From Pegea sp. RAD2-039 (taxonomy: Eukaryota; Chordata; Thaliacea; Salpida; Salpidae), in the NCBI GenBank assembly GCA_034620365.1, contig JAQGEQ010000192.1:1421001-1485000 (forward strand): a DNA stretch of 64,000 bases, in the 5' to 3' direction. The notes under the pieces were generated by a model that was not told the DNA's origin, did not search any database, and worked only from the letters and a program-made list of their open reading frames with translations. Below are positions 14,501 through 31,515 of this stretch, in pieces. The number at the start of each line of letters is the position of its first letter. Position 1 is the first letter of the stretch. The position numbers and the translations under genes are program-made.

Positions 14501-16763
14501 ATTCCAATCAAGCTTAATGTTAGAATTTATTCTCCACATTTATTTACTCAGCTAGCTCAGTTGAACAAAAATTATAAACTATTTAAGAGAGCTAAGATCA
14601 AATTTGTAGTAGATTATAGATAAAATTACTGTTAAATTGATCAGCAATAATTGAAGAAGATATCACTTAATCAAACCTTCTGATGACATCTCATAAATTT
14701 GATTTTTTTCATCTTTTGTGAAGTTTGAAAGATTGTTCTCCGGAGTCCTAACAACTGTAGAATTTGTACCTGAAATCAGTTAGTGTTTCCGAAAGTTGAA
14801 ATATAATATTTAATTGGTAAACATATACTAACTGAGAAGCTCTTCATTTTGCTTCGGCAACGGTGACATCTTCATCTTTTTAAGAGGAGGAGATCGCGAG
14901 CTAAATGATTTGAAAGATGTTTTATCTCGAGTATTCTCATCTGATTTATGTGCTGATGTTGTGGTAAAAGTTAATGAGTCATTATCAGCAGGGAACAAAG
15001 TTGTCAATTTGGAGCAATTTTCATAACAAGATTGTAACCAAGGTTCATTACTATTAAATCTTCTAACTATCTTATTCCACGCAGTTGACATATTACGACC
15101 ATCAACATTTCCTGTAAAAAAATTTCTATAAATCAACTTTAAAATCGATGAAAACCTAGATAAAATGGCGGAATTATTTTCAGGTTTAAAATTTATTGGA
15201 ATTGAGTTTAAAAAAAAGCAAGTATTGCCTATCTTTAAATGCAGCTGTTATTTAAGCTTTCAAAAAAGCATTTTTAATAGAAAATTAAGAGATTCGAGGT
15301 AAAAAACAGATCGATATTTTCTAAATTAAACCATAAACAGTATTTATCAGATCGAAACCGGTTTCTTCGATTTAATTAAAACCAGTTTCTTACCATAGTG
15401 TATCCATGGGAACGGTTTGGTGAAAGTTTCTTCATAGTTAGGTGACCCTGTAGTGACCTTGAAGAAGAGAATGTTAATTGTCAGCAAAGATTTCTCTGCG
15501 GCTAGAAACGGACTCGCTGCTGATGAAGTTGCTGCTGCTGCGAGAGGATACTGGCGGGAGTGTAACAAGCTGAAGAGGACGAACTGTAATCTTGTAAGTT
15601 GTTCTTATATGCCATGTTAGATTTCAACAAAGTCTTAGATGATCCTTAAGAAAGAAATACAATCTTTTTACACGTTTGATGATCAAAAGTGAAAGAAATC
15701 TCACCATACATCAACGGAACTGCGAGACTTGTTGCTCGGTTGATTGAAGAAGTTGGAATTTGATTTACTCCTCGAATTTGAGGGGATGCAGGAAAGATGA
15801 GAGAAGGAAAAGGATGAATCATTGCATTGTGATGCTGATCCGTGAGTTGTCGTATTAGATGGTTGGTGAAGAAAGGATGAGACTGAGGAAATCCTCCAAT
15901 CAATCCAGAGATTTGATTAGTACTTGCAGTTGTGTCGCTCGGGTTGGTTCTAAATGAAAAGAGCAAATTAAGAAACTTCAGAAGCTGACACAGCGGTGAC
16001 GAGATAACAAATTCAAACATCTATTGAAACTATAAACGAACGAACCGCTTTGGAATATTTGTTTAGGATGGGAAATATACAGAGAGATAGTCGGTATAAC
16101 GTGGAAAATGTAATGTTTGCATTTATTTGACTTCACGTGTTAACAGGGGCGTTTTTCACTGTCTAAAATTGACTAAGTAAGTTTACATTGCTTCAAATAA
16201 ATTGCAAAATTAGAATAAAGGTTTTCTGGCACTTTCTTTTAAGAATATTTGTTGCCTTTGTTATTCTAAACTTTGATTAAACTATTTGTTATTAATATTT
16301 GAAAACAATTTAACTGACGGACCTTATATATAAGAAGGTAGATTTTTTTTAATTTGACAATGAAATAGACAAAGAACGAATTGCAAAACTAAACAGGCTC
16401 CTTATACAAATAGTATACAACAAGTAAAGCTTTTACCTGGCATCAATTCGAAACGTAGTAGGTGATTTATCCGAGCCTAAAAGCAAAATAAAAATGATTA
16501 TGTTTTTAATAAACTTTAAATCAACATTTAGTTCAAATAAAAGAATCATAATCTTTATACATTTAAAAATTAATAGCATGAAATAAATCTTTAAAAAGAA
16601 GAACTTCTACAAACTTGTATTTTACTTTACAAGTTTATTTTTATTATTCAAGTGATGTTACTAAATTAAAAATTTAAAACCCTGTTTAGTTATATCTTCT
16701 AAAGTATGGTTATTTATCTAAATTTATGAGGTTAGAGGTAGAAACAATACACATACCTGTCAT
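8545..16763 (-). CDS. RNF220: RNF220-type E3 ubiquitin-protein ligase
   Basis: Thirteen coding exons, 5' to 3' on the minus strand: 16763-16757, 16476-16437, 15949-15705, 15447-15394, 15111-14833, 14769-14677, 13406-13313, 13154-13080, 9883-9862, 9664-9524, 8974-8892, 8833-8752 and 8691-8545. Phases agree at every junction and the sum is 1362 nt (453 residues plus stop). The last two exons form the RING: CLIC, a 12-residue spacer, CWHVYC, ATCW, then CCPQC and a LRRVLF end, the spacing of vertebrate RNF220. Further family hallmarks are the CPICG...H zinc-binding piece (exon 7) and the NRQNRLNKR block (exon 10). The protein is shorter than the vertebrate one (about 566 residues). Known family role: ubiquitin ligase acting on nuclear regulators and stabilising beta-catenin. 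The start is the only Met after an in-frame upstream stop. Least certain are the 7-nt first coding exon, the 22-nt exon 9, and exons 2-4, which rest on phase rather than motif. Confidence 0.88.
9884..13079 (-). other. Large intron of the RNF220-like gene
   Basis: This is the longest intron of the gene (3.2 kb), between exons 8 and 9. It holds a weak pogo/Tigger-like transposase relic on the plus strand (11202-11330). No other coding exon needed by the phase chain was found here. Confidence 0.6.
11202..11400 (+). pseudogene. Possible relic of a pogo/Tigger-like DNA-transposase DNA-binding region
   Basis: An open stretch of 42 codons reads LEEELTRWMESIQ...FITHLAKSYQVS. This resembles the second helix-turn-helix of pogo/Tigger/CENP-B-type proteins (LEEEL..W followed by LAK). 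A shifted frame downstream reads RKFL.SNQIVARMV, like the GWL..F..R block that follows in such proteins. Stops interrupt it. Similarity is judged by eye only. Confidence 0.3.
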
Positions 16764-22116
<5,353 letters not shown>

Positions 22117-22400
22117 ATGTTCAACTTTGAAACTTGAGAAATAGTTTTTACTGATGATGCGGCTTGAGCCTTGGTTTTTACTCGAAGATTTTCGGTTTCT
22201 AACGTCGAGAGCTTTTCCTCACACAGACATTGTTATTAAATAGAGGAATAGGCTTTATGTTATTTTATTTTCTCAACCTTGTATAGTTATTTCTATCGTT
22301 TTAATTTAATCCAGCGACATCTGAAGTTCTAGAAAATACATATTTTATAGCTACAATTCAGTAAAAGCAAGTTAGATCAAGATGTTTTTGTATTCATGAT

Positions 22401-22406
22401 AATAAA
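22401..22406 (+). promoter_or_regulatory. Polyadenylation signal AATAAA for RBBP4
   Basis: A canonical AATAAA lies about 285 bp after the RBBP4 stop codon, the first perfect match downstream. Confidence 0.6.
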
Positions 22407-24143
22407 GGTTTATTGTATACATGAAATTTTCACTCGTTCAATTTCCTTTGCTGCTGCTGCTGATGTTGTATTTAAAATTGTATTTTAGGAAATATTTGTT
22501 TGATGACTTTTTTGGTCAGTTTCTGTTTTCAGCTAAATGTTTTACTCTCATAATCTCTCGTCTTCTTCATCTGCTGTAGATAAAAATGTAATTTTGTAGT
22601 ATGAGCAAGTATCATATTACTAAAAACAAGTATGTAACAAAACCTTTTATTAACTATTCTATAGTTTAAGGTTTTGTGCAGATGATTTAATAGAGAGTTT
22701 TGTGACTATTATTTACTGTATTATTTTGAAAACAGTTTTTGATTAGCTTCAAGAAAATGTAAAGTGGAATTTCACATTCTTATGCAGTCTGCTGCTTCAA
22801 TTGATTAATTTAATTATAAATTTTCTTTTAGTTATCTTTCCCATGTCTAAATGAAAGTTTGCTGTAATAACTCTGCTTAAGATACATCACAATCTACAGT
22901 TGAGCTTTTGATGTACAAAACTAACTGATAAGAAATTTGTCCTACATACAAATGTTAGAGAAACACCTAGAATTATGGATGTCATTTTAAAAATCCAAAT
23001 TAAATTTATTTGTAAACTAGAGTATTATGTATAGACTTTACAAAGTGGTACAGTTTATATTAGCCTCCTGTCTATTAGGCTGTCTTCAGTTCTGCTGTGC
23101 AACATAACCATTTGAAATAATAGATTAGATAATTGTATAAAATAGTTAATAGAAGCTGACAATTAGAGAAATAGTTTCAGGTAGATAGTTCACAACTATA
23201 AAATTTCTAATAAAACGTCTTTTGATAATTAAATGTAACAAATTAGTTTGTAGGGAATATTTTTCACTCTAATGAAACATTGAACTAAACCAGAGTTATG
23301 AAATACAACTTTAAGTGACCATCAGTTTGACCTTCTAGTGTTTCAAAACTTGAAAAAGTATTTTATCAGAAATGTTTTAATAAGTATAATCAAATAAAAA
23401 ACTTTTATATATTCGTTTAATTCACAATTATTTCCATAAAACTCCAGTTTGCAATGAATAGCTTCAGTGCTAAGACTTTAGGCATACTAGATATTAAGTT
23501 TGTAATTTGTTAATAAAAATGGATTTTTCCAACCCACAGAATATAAGCGTCACATTTTCTTAATAAAACGACTTTGCTAAAAACTATTTAGATATTATTT
23601 GTATGAATATTCTATTACCAGTATAATTTTTCTACTATTGTAACTTTTTACTATTAAAACTTTCCAGACTTAAAAGCTTTTAAAAGTTTGAAACTTTTGA
23701 CCTAATCTCAAGACAAGTAGTTGATAATGTTTTAATAGAATTAATTCTATCTCTTTAGATAATACTCAATAATTTACTTGTACAGCCATCATGAATATTA
23801 AAGTTAACTATTTTAGCAGTTTAAAGCTAAAAAAATATAAGTTACTTGATACAATATGCTCAATTTTGTATATTTATTTTGCATCCAAAATAGTCAAAAA
23901 ATAATTTAAAATTCTAATTTTATAATTATCTAAAACTTGTCCTTTCATTTCTAATTGTTTTTTGAAAATGTTATTATTTACTAATATGTTACTAAAATGG
24001 TGTATAACTGTTAGAAATTATTATAAAAAATTACATAAATAAACTTATTTTCATGATGTTTTAATGAATGTTTTAAAGATTTGTCTGATAAATTATCAAA
24101 TTTGAAAGATGATATTTATAACTTAATCATTCTAAGTATTTTA
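22407..24143. other. Intergenic stretch, no gene seen
   Basis: A+T-rich sequence with a short CTG run near 22450. I see no splice-bounded reading frame or recognisable protein. Confidence 0.55.
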
Positions 24144-24640
24144 GCGGGTTAAATACGACTTAAAACTTATTTCTAAAGTTATTAACAACTTAGTTGACCC
24201 TCAGTTTGATGATTTCTTTTCCATTAGTCCTTCCCTCAAGCTATATCAACTCAGACGATACACATTACACCTTAATAAGCTCATATCACCTGGTACATTG
24301 GTCAGAGCAAATTTTTTCTCATACCGTACAATTAATACTTTGAACCAGCTGCCATCAAACATTGTCATGTCAGAATAACTGTTTAAGAAGAAGTTGAACC
24401 GTTTTAATATTGCCAACATTGTCATTTATAAACAGTTATTCTTTTTATTTTTTATATATTAAATATTCTATGCAACTATTTACTGTTTTATGGAATGGGG
24501 ACTACCGAAATGCCGTGTTTTACATCTAGTTATATATAATAGGCATCATTTGTAGGAATGTGTATTAGCAAAAATTTCTCTTGTCAAGCACCCTCCCTTG
24601 TGTTTATTGTAAATCAACAAATAGATAGATTTCACAAAGA
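24144..24640 (+). mobile_element. LINE 3' fragment, copy C (same family as copies A and B)
   Basis: It matches copy B from the IRRIKYDL coding block onward through the end of the reverse-transcriptase ORF and the 3' untranslated region, including ACTACCGAAATGCC and the CACCCTC...TTTATTGTA tail. It is a severely 5'-truncated insertion, typical of LINE integration, with a few internal indels. Confidence 0.85.
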
Positions 24641-27531
24641 TATACTTCAAAGCAACTTTCCAAAATCCCTTTTTTACCCACTGCACTAATTACAACACGC
24701 TTTAATGATTTATGGTTAAAATAATTCAAAAACTACAAAAAGAAATATTTCAGAGAATAGTTTGAAACTTGAATTAAAAGGCATTTAGAAATTGCTTCAA
24801 AACATAATAAAAAATCTTTTCAAGTCAAATTTTAGAAAATAAATCAACATCGATTAAATTATTAATCTAATTCTAGGTTGAAAAAGCATTCAATATTTTA
24901 GACAACTAAAATCTTTTAATTGATTAGATACAATAGATTCTGTAACTAAGAGAGAATTTGAAAAATTGATCTCAAATTTGGAGTTTACTAGTGTCTTTAT
25001 TTAATAAATTTGAGGTTAGACTGGTTACTTATTAGAACTGTAATTACCTTTCTCACTGAGTTAATTCATATTAGTATATAAAATAGATAATATCAAAAAT
25101 ATTTTTCAAACTTTATTAGTTTAACTTGTAAAGTATTAAAAGTATTTAAACTTTATTTCCTTTATAATCAATAATCGATAAATTAGATTTATTAAATCAA
25201 AATATATTCTTATCTTTTGCATGAAATGCCTATGAATTATTGATGCGTTTAAATCATCATCATATGCTATCACAGTTTCTAACCTCTCAGAAACTGGTTT
25301 TCTCTCTAACTATACAAAAAAGTTGTTTTCCTAACTGAGGCAGAAGAATTACTTTCAAAATATTTTTTGGTCGTTTGCTAGCAAATCTTTGAATACTTTA
25401 AATCGATGTTTGGTTTACTTTTATATTTTCCGTCTCCAACTACTTTATCAAACCTGTGTATGATCGCTAGAACCCACTAACAAAAATAATAATTTCTTGC
25501 TAGTGAAGAATGGTGCATCTTAAAGTAATCTGTAGCGGACTTCGTTCACTTTCGATAATAGATCTGGAAAAAGCGGAGTCAACTCTAAACTGATTCTCCG
25601 TGTCCATAGCTTTTGAGTGTCCTTAGATTAAGTTAAACAACAATCTAGCTAATAAGTTTGATTTCAGCTAATTTCATGATTATTCAAATCTTTTATTTTA
25701 TGACTTGCATGAGTATTTGAAATTTATTATTAAAATATTAAAATGCAAAAATAATCTATAAATAAAAAACCAGATTAAATAAACTTAAAGTTTGAAAGCC
25801 TTCAGTATTTCTTCAAAACTAGTAAATTTTAAGTTGAAATATTTGATTACATTGTTAATTGTCAATCAATCATTTAATCCTAGTAATAAAAAAATTTGTA
25901 TGTGATTATAAATTCTTTGTTTTATTCCATAATTATTTTTATGTCGGTTTTTCATTTTAAATATAAAGTATTGAAGTGAGTCATCTCTATATAAATACTT
26001 TTATAACAAACAACTTAAATAAAACAGAATAAGAATGTTTACAAAAACTTTTTCAAAATATTTGAAAAAACAAATTAGCAAGATAAACTAAATTCAAAAA
26101 ATTAAAATGATTGCATATAAATTGTCTTACAAGCAAAATAAATTTAGAAATAACTGAAAAACTTAATGACTTGTAGATTTAGAAGAACATTCTAGAGTTA
26201 GTGTGCTATCAGGTAATTTATGTTTAAGGTAGACAAGTTTTAAGTACTTTCAAGTACCAATTATATTATGTATTTGTAAAACTTTTTCAAGAGATTTTTT
26301 TCATAGACTAAAATTTGGCTTTATTGAATAAAGAGTTTTTCAATAAGATTCAAATTAACTCAATTATTGTTTGATTTAGTCTTACTGATTTACTAATCAA
26401 ACAAGGTTAGAGCTAAATTTAATGTAAGCTATTAATTATATGGTTCAGCAGATATACAGAAAGACTTGGTTATAATTTAAAAGTTTTTGTTAAGTATTAA
26501 AGCAGTTTTAGTTTGTGTGATTATAATTTTTCTTTTCTTCTAATTGCTACTGTTTAAAGAATATAAATTTAGTTTTTTTTAAACTTTTTTATCTAATTCT
26601 TTAAATTATTTAACAAATATTTAAAAATCTATTAGAAAAATTTTAGGTATTTGCGAGCTATCAAAAAAATTTTTTAAAAAGTTAAGTTTTTTCTAAACTT
26701 TAACAAAGATACTTTTACCTAATAACACTTTATTATTCAAATTTGCATTTGTTTAGTTTTAACAGAAGATCTATTTGTCACCAACATTGTCATTTGGATT
26801 ATTTTTCAATTCAGTGTATGAGAAAGTTTTTACCAGTTTTTTTGACATATTCATAAAGTAGATAAGAAAATTTTCTTGAATAAATATTTATTTGAGAACG
26901 GAAAACGTTATAACTTATTTCTGTAATAATTACAAAGCTGTTCACAAACCACTTTAAGCAAAGAAAGCAATCATTTGGAATATCACATCATGTGTTGTTT
27001 GAGAGGTTACTAAAGGTTAACCTTTCTTTTTTTTACTCTCTCATTTATAAGCGAAATGTAATATTGAATAAATAGAAGTTGAAGTGAGAAGACATGGTCT
27101 GTTTGACATCATGTGAGGCAGATTTTTACTGAGTTTATTTGTAGAGTTAAAATGTGTAGGCGATGATACTGAGACAATATTGACAGCTTTTGGGCATTAA
27201 TGGTTTAAAATTTTGCTGTGACTAATGAGAGAAAATATTCATAATATAATTAGCTTGTTAAATTTACTGTTAATTTATTTCGTATAATCGAAGTTTTGAT
27301 AATGAAAACTGTAAAAAGTTGTTTGAACATTTCTTATTAGTTTAATTATAAGATAAAGTTGAAAGCAATATATAGATAGTTTAATTTAGTAATACTAAAA
27401 AGGATTAGAACATTATTGCGCAAACCTTATAAGATTAAGTTTTAGTTTCATGATAGCTTAACAAATAATAATTTGCAAAATAATAATTCATGTTTTTTCA
27501 GGATAGGTGAAATTTTTTTAACTTTTTAATA
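24641..27531. other. Intergenic stretch upstream of the FABP pair
   Basis: A+T-rich, with a slightly less A+T-rich patch at about 25480-25620 that has no open frame of note. It presumably contains the promoter of the first FABP gene. An acceptor-like TTTTTTCAG ends near 27501 just before the start codon, so a 5' untranslated exon may exist. Confidence 0.5.
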
Positions 27532-28170
27532 ATGGAAAAACTTGAAGGAGTTTGGAAGATTGAGTCTTCGGAAAAGTTTGATGATTACTTAAAAGCGATT
27601 GGTAAGTTTTCCTTAAGGCTTAGTGAAATGCTAAAAGTAGTTTAAAATAAATAATTAATTTTCTTACTCTTCACCAACGTTACAACTGAAAACCACTTCA
27701 GAATTTTTATTCGTATCCTTTCTACAGGAGTTGGTCTTATTATGCGCAAAGCTGGCCAGACCATGAAACCAGAATTGACCATGAAATTCGAAGGCAAAGC
27801 TGTGATGATTAAAAGCGAAAGCACCTTCAAGACTTTTGTCATCAACGGAAACTTGGATGAAGAGTTCGACGAGAACACTGCTGATGGCAGAAAAACAAAA
27901 GTTGGTTTGAAATCAAGTTGTTGTCCTAAAACAAAGCCTCAAACTTATGTGTTTAGTCTTTACTTACAATGGAAGAAGGAAAACTGGTCCATGTACAGAA
28001 ATGGGAAGGTAGAGAAACAAAAATTGTTCGATATGTAGCTGAGGATGGCAAGTTACATATAGTAAGTTGATTCACAGTTTAAAGATGCAGTTTATTTATC
28101 AGTTTTTTAATCTTAGGATCTCTATATTGATGACATCGTCTCCAAGAGAATTTATGTCAAGAAAGCTTAA
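27532..28170 (+). CDS. Fatty-acid-binding protein (FABP), gene 1 of tandem pair
   Basis: Four coding exons: 27532-27601 (70 nt), 27728-27900 (173 nt, the same length as the classic vertebrate FABP exon 2), 27957-28061 and 28117-28170. They total 402 nt, giving 133 residues, the normal family length. Introns 2 and 3 are only 56 and 55 bp. The N-terminal signature [14 protein letters not shown] fits the FABP pattern except for Lys where Asn, His or Gly is usual. The portal helices ([17 protein letters not shown]), [18 protein letters not shown] and the C-terminal R-x-Y (KRIYVKK), which binds the fatty-acid carboxylate, are all present, as is the inner Arg in IVRYV. Inferred role: cytosolic ten-strand beta-barrel carrying long-chain fatty acids. 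A longer unspliced reading through intron 2 gives an unrelated tail and is rejected. Confidence 0.95.
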
Positions 28171-28239
28171 ACCCTGATTAATATAATTAAAATGAGAGAA
28201 CTTCGTTTTTCTATATATTTTTTCATTAACCAAATTTTG

Positions 28240-28245
28240 AATAAA
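28240..28245 (+). promoter_or_regulatory. Polyadenylation signal AATAAA for FABP gene 1
   Basis: AATAAA lies 70 bp after the stop codon of the first FABP gene. Confidence 0.55.
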
Positions 28246-30201
28246 ATATGAAACTTTAAAATATATTCTGATGTATTTTGCACAAAAGTTCAACATTTTG
28301 AGTATAAATAGAAACATCCAAATATAAACTTTCATAAAGTTTTGAGTTTTAAATAATACAACTAAACTACCAAGAACTTGTTATTGAAACTTGCTTCCAA
28401 TAAAAACAAAACATTGAATCAAAACATTTTTTGATTTGTTTTCAAAACACTTTTAAATAAAAAGCTTTTATTAAATGCTCAATTTTATTTTCATATTTCT
28501 TCTGATGCAATAATACTTAATTAATCATTCAAATAAAAAAGTTATTGTTTCATAGTCTAAATAATTGCCTTAAGAATAGTTTTATTAAAACTTAAAAGTC
28601 ACAAAATCAATTGTTTGGCGTCAAACAAAGCTTTTGAAAACTTGTTTATTTTCAATTATAATTTTGAGCAACTTGCAAATAAAACTTTCGACTTTGTATC
28701 GTTAACGGCTGATGAAGCAGCAAATCTGCTGAAAGTGTTACAAAGTAATTTTATCTAACGATAAAGAGTTGTTTTAAGTCTTTAAATCATCTAATTATAA
28801 TTAGCAGATTGATTTAGCAGACTAATTTCATCTTCTGCGTTTCATAATGCGGAAATAACAAACAAAAAGCCTTTGTTAGTTCTAATTTGGACGATTAGTA
28901 CTACTTTGATTTTCAATTTATATATTCACAACAGTCAAGGACTCTGCTGTAGCAGACAAAAGTTTCTAATATTTATTTTAAAGCTTATTTCAATATTTGA
29001 TTAAAATTAAGAATTGAAAATAAAAAAGCATGAAGTTTTTAGAGAATTTAAAGATAAAAATTGATTTTTAGTTACAAAATCAGTTGGGATTTTTGTAAGG
29101 TTTTTTAACTGAAACCAATATTCTATAAAATCATCAAAAAGTTGTTATTCTATTTTGTTTTTAACCCTTTAACCTCGTTTCAATTTAAAAACAAAGTTTT
29201 TTTTTCATATAATTGTTAAACTTTATTTTATCAGAATAACAAACCATAAGGACTTAAAATTGAAATTAGAATTAAACCTGAACTTGAATTACAAAAATTA
29301 ATTAAAAAGCTAGTCACAGAAAAAATATGTTTCTAAACCACGAAAGTTGATTTTACTTTAAAGGAAATTTGATTTAAAACTATTTTTACAAATCTTTTGA
29401 TCTGAACAACTATATACAGTTATACAAGATGTTAAAAGTACCAGTTTAGCAAGGAAATAATTTACTAATAAACACTTTGATCAACAAAACAATTACATTA
29501 AATACTATGCTAATGTAATAGTTTTAATGAAACGTTTACTGAGTTCTTGATGTTTTGTTTTCAGCAATATTTTTTTAATAGCAAATTTAAATTTTACTAT
29601 AAACAATAGCGGAATTATAAGCAACATTGTTTTTACTTCAAAGTTTAGTTGGATGACCTATATTAAGTTATGTTTTATAATAGAAAAATATCAGAAAAAC
29701 AAGTCAGTTTGATTATTTTTTTAGCTACTGCTAAAATGTTTTTAGTTCTACTTACACTAGTCATGTTTTTTTGTAGAAATTAAAAAATATTTTTTTATCT
29801 GTATCTATCAAAAACTCTTTTTAATTGTATTAATTTTGTAAAGTTTGAGAATTCCTAAGTAATAATAACTTTTTTTGTCAGTGTTTGACAGTTTATTCTA
29901 TAAATAAAGAGATTTTTGAATAACTTAAATTATGGAATTATGGATTTTAAGCTATTTTAATATAACTAAATTGAACTTGCTTAAAATTGTTAAATACTAT
30001 GATGTTTTTAAAAGTAATTTCTGAATCTAACATTTTCTAAATGAAATAGAATTATTTGAAACATCCTGAAAAAATAAGAAAAAAGCTGAGGTTCATGTTA
30101 ATAGTAAAGGAAATGTGACACTTATTTTACTGTTTTGTGACTTAATATTTGCAGTTGTAGGAGATTTTGGTTTTTAATTAGAGAATTAATAGGTGATAAG
30201 A
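28246..30201. other. Spacer between the two FABP genes
   Basis: About 2 kb, A+T-rich, no exon recognised. It contains the hammerhead-like motif at 28691-28763 and presumably the promoter of FABP gene 2. Confidence 0.5.
28691..28763 (+). ncRNA. Hammerhead-ribozyme-like core (uncertain)
   Basis: CTGATGA (28709-28715) is followed by a perfect 5-bp hairpin, AGCAG / CTGCT with loop CAAAT, and then GAAA (28731-28734). This is exactly the layout of the hammerhead catalytic core and helix II. Two perfect 8-bp flanking complements exist: ACTTTGTA (28691) with TACAAAGT (28739), and TATCGTTA (28697) with TAACGATA (28756), the latter directly after an ATC that could be the cleavage triplet. However, four unpaired bases separate the putative helix I from CTGATGA, and helix III is poor, so an intact ribozyme is not shown. 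Similar cores are known at the ends of Penelope-like elements and retrozymes. Confidence 0.35.
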
Positions 30202-31457
30202 ATGAATGGACTAGTTGGCAGCTGGAAGTTGGAGTCTTCTACTAATTTTGATGCATATATGAAAGCAATTGGTTTGTTACTAGTTATTTATATGTTATCA
30301 AAATCTAATTGAGTATTCCAAGTTTAAACAGAAACATATTTTCATTTTTTTTTAAGTTTTTTATGCAACTTCATAAATAAAAATACAAACAAAGTAATTT
30401 TTATAGTTTTTATTATATTCATCGAAAATTCATAAGAACTTTATCTTATACCAAAATCTTTAATGTCTTGTAATTTGAAGAATTATTATCTTAAATTATA
30501 ATTAATGCTTTTCAAGACCGGACTTTTTATCTTATGAATAGACAATGAACAATACTCACGGATACTTGAACAACTGATCGAAGCTTTAAAGAATTGATTT
30601 ATTAGTTGATAAGGGAAAAAATGTAAAACCAAAAGCTCAGTTTTTGACCCTTTGTAACAATTGAACTCTGGATTGAAAATTGTTTTTTTAAATTGAATAA
30701 ATTTGCAATTTTGGTGTTCTATTAACTTCGCTTGTTGCCAGGAATGACTCTTTTGATGAGGGTAGCGGGAGGATGCGCAAAACCTGAACTAATCATCGAA
30801 AAGCATGGAGAAGGAATTCTGATGAGAAGCAGAAGTTCTTTTAAAGACATTATCATGAAAGTTGACAAATTAAATTCTAAATTTATAGAAAAAACTCCTG
30901 ATGGGCGACGAACTAAGGTTTGAATAAAAAAGTTCATAAGTTTAAAGTTTGAATTGATAAAGTTTCATTCATTCATTCAAAACAAGTTACTTGTTGCTCT
31001 TTGGCTCTACCTAGCGGAAATAGCTTTTTTAATTTGTATGTAAATAATAAATTTCAGTCTATAATATTACAAAGCTTTTGATGTAGTTTGATTGATAAAT
31101 ATATGTTTACTGATAAAGTAATTTGAGCAAGTCGTTAAATATTATCAACAGACTGTGTACACCATGAAAGGTAATAAATTGGTTCAGAAGCAAAAGTGGG
31201 ATGGAAAGAAAACAAAGATAAAAAGATATGTGGAAAATGATTTGTTAATTATTGTGAGTTTAGACAACTTAATTGACATATAAAGTTGTATTTGTATTTA
31301 AACGAATTTTTGTAGATAAGACATTTGAATTTAGATTTAAATTGAAGCAAATAACATTTTTACATTTCAAAAAAAAGTTTAAGCAACAATTTTCCTTTTA
31401 TAGGATTTAGAAATAGATAAAATCAGTTGCAGAAGAATCTACAGAAGAATCCGATAG
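30202..31457 (+). CDS. Fatty-acid-binding protein (FABP), gene 2 of tandem pair
   Basis: Four coding exons: 30202-30271, 30742-30917 (176 nt, one codon longer than gene 1), 31152-31253 (102 nt) and 31404-31457. The total is 402 nt, 133 residues. Intron positions are the same as in gene 1, but introns are longer (470, 234 and 150 bp). The signature GSWKLESSTNFDAY fits the FABP pattern including the Asn. Later landmarks are KAIGMTLLMRVAGG, SSFKD, TPDGRRTK, the inner Arg in IKRYV and the C-terminal R-x-Y (RRIYRR). The protein is far more basic than gene 1, especially the last strand (CRRIYRRIR), and its inner-strand residues differ widely. It is therefore an old tandem duplicate, possibly with another ligand preference. 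No disabling change is visible. Confidence 0.94.
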
Positions 31458-31509
31458 AATTTGATTTTGGAAATTTATTTATTTATTTTGGTGAAATTGT
31501 ATTTTTTTG

Positions 31510-31515
31510 AATAAA
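31510..31515 (+). promoter_or_regulatory. Polyadenylation signal AATAAA for FABP gene 2
   Basis: AATAAA lies 53 bp after the stop codon, followed by an A-rich run. Confidence 0.6.

Noticed and set aside
15347..15568. Minus-strand frame rich in Ala and Ser upstream of SPNYEETF
   Set aside because: Only the 54-nt exon 15394-15447 fits the phase chain; the upstream part lies in the intron, and the alternative acceptor gives a stop.
27742..28038. Long open frame through FABP exon 2 into unrelated residues
   Set aside because: It reads through a 56-bp intron with good GT-AG borders; splicing restores the normal FABP sequence and length.
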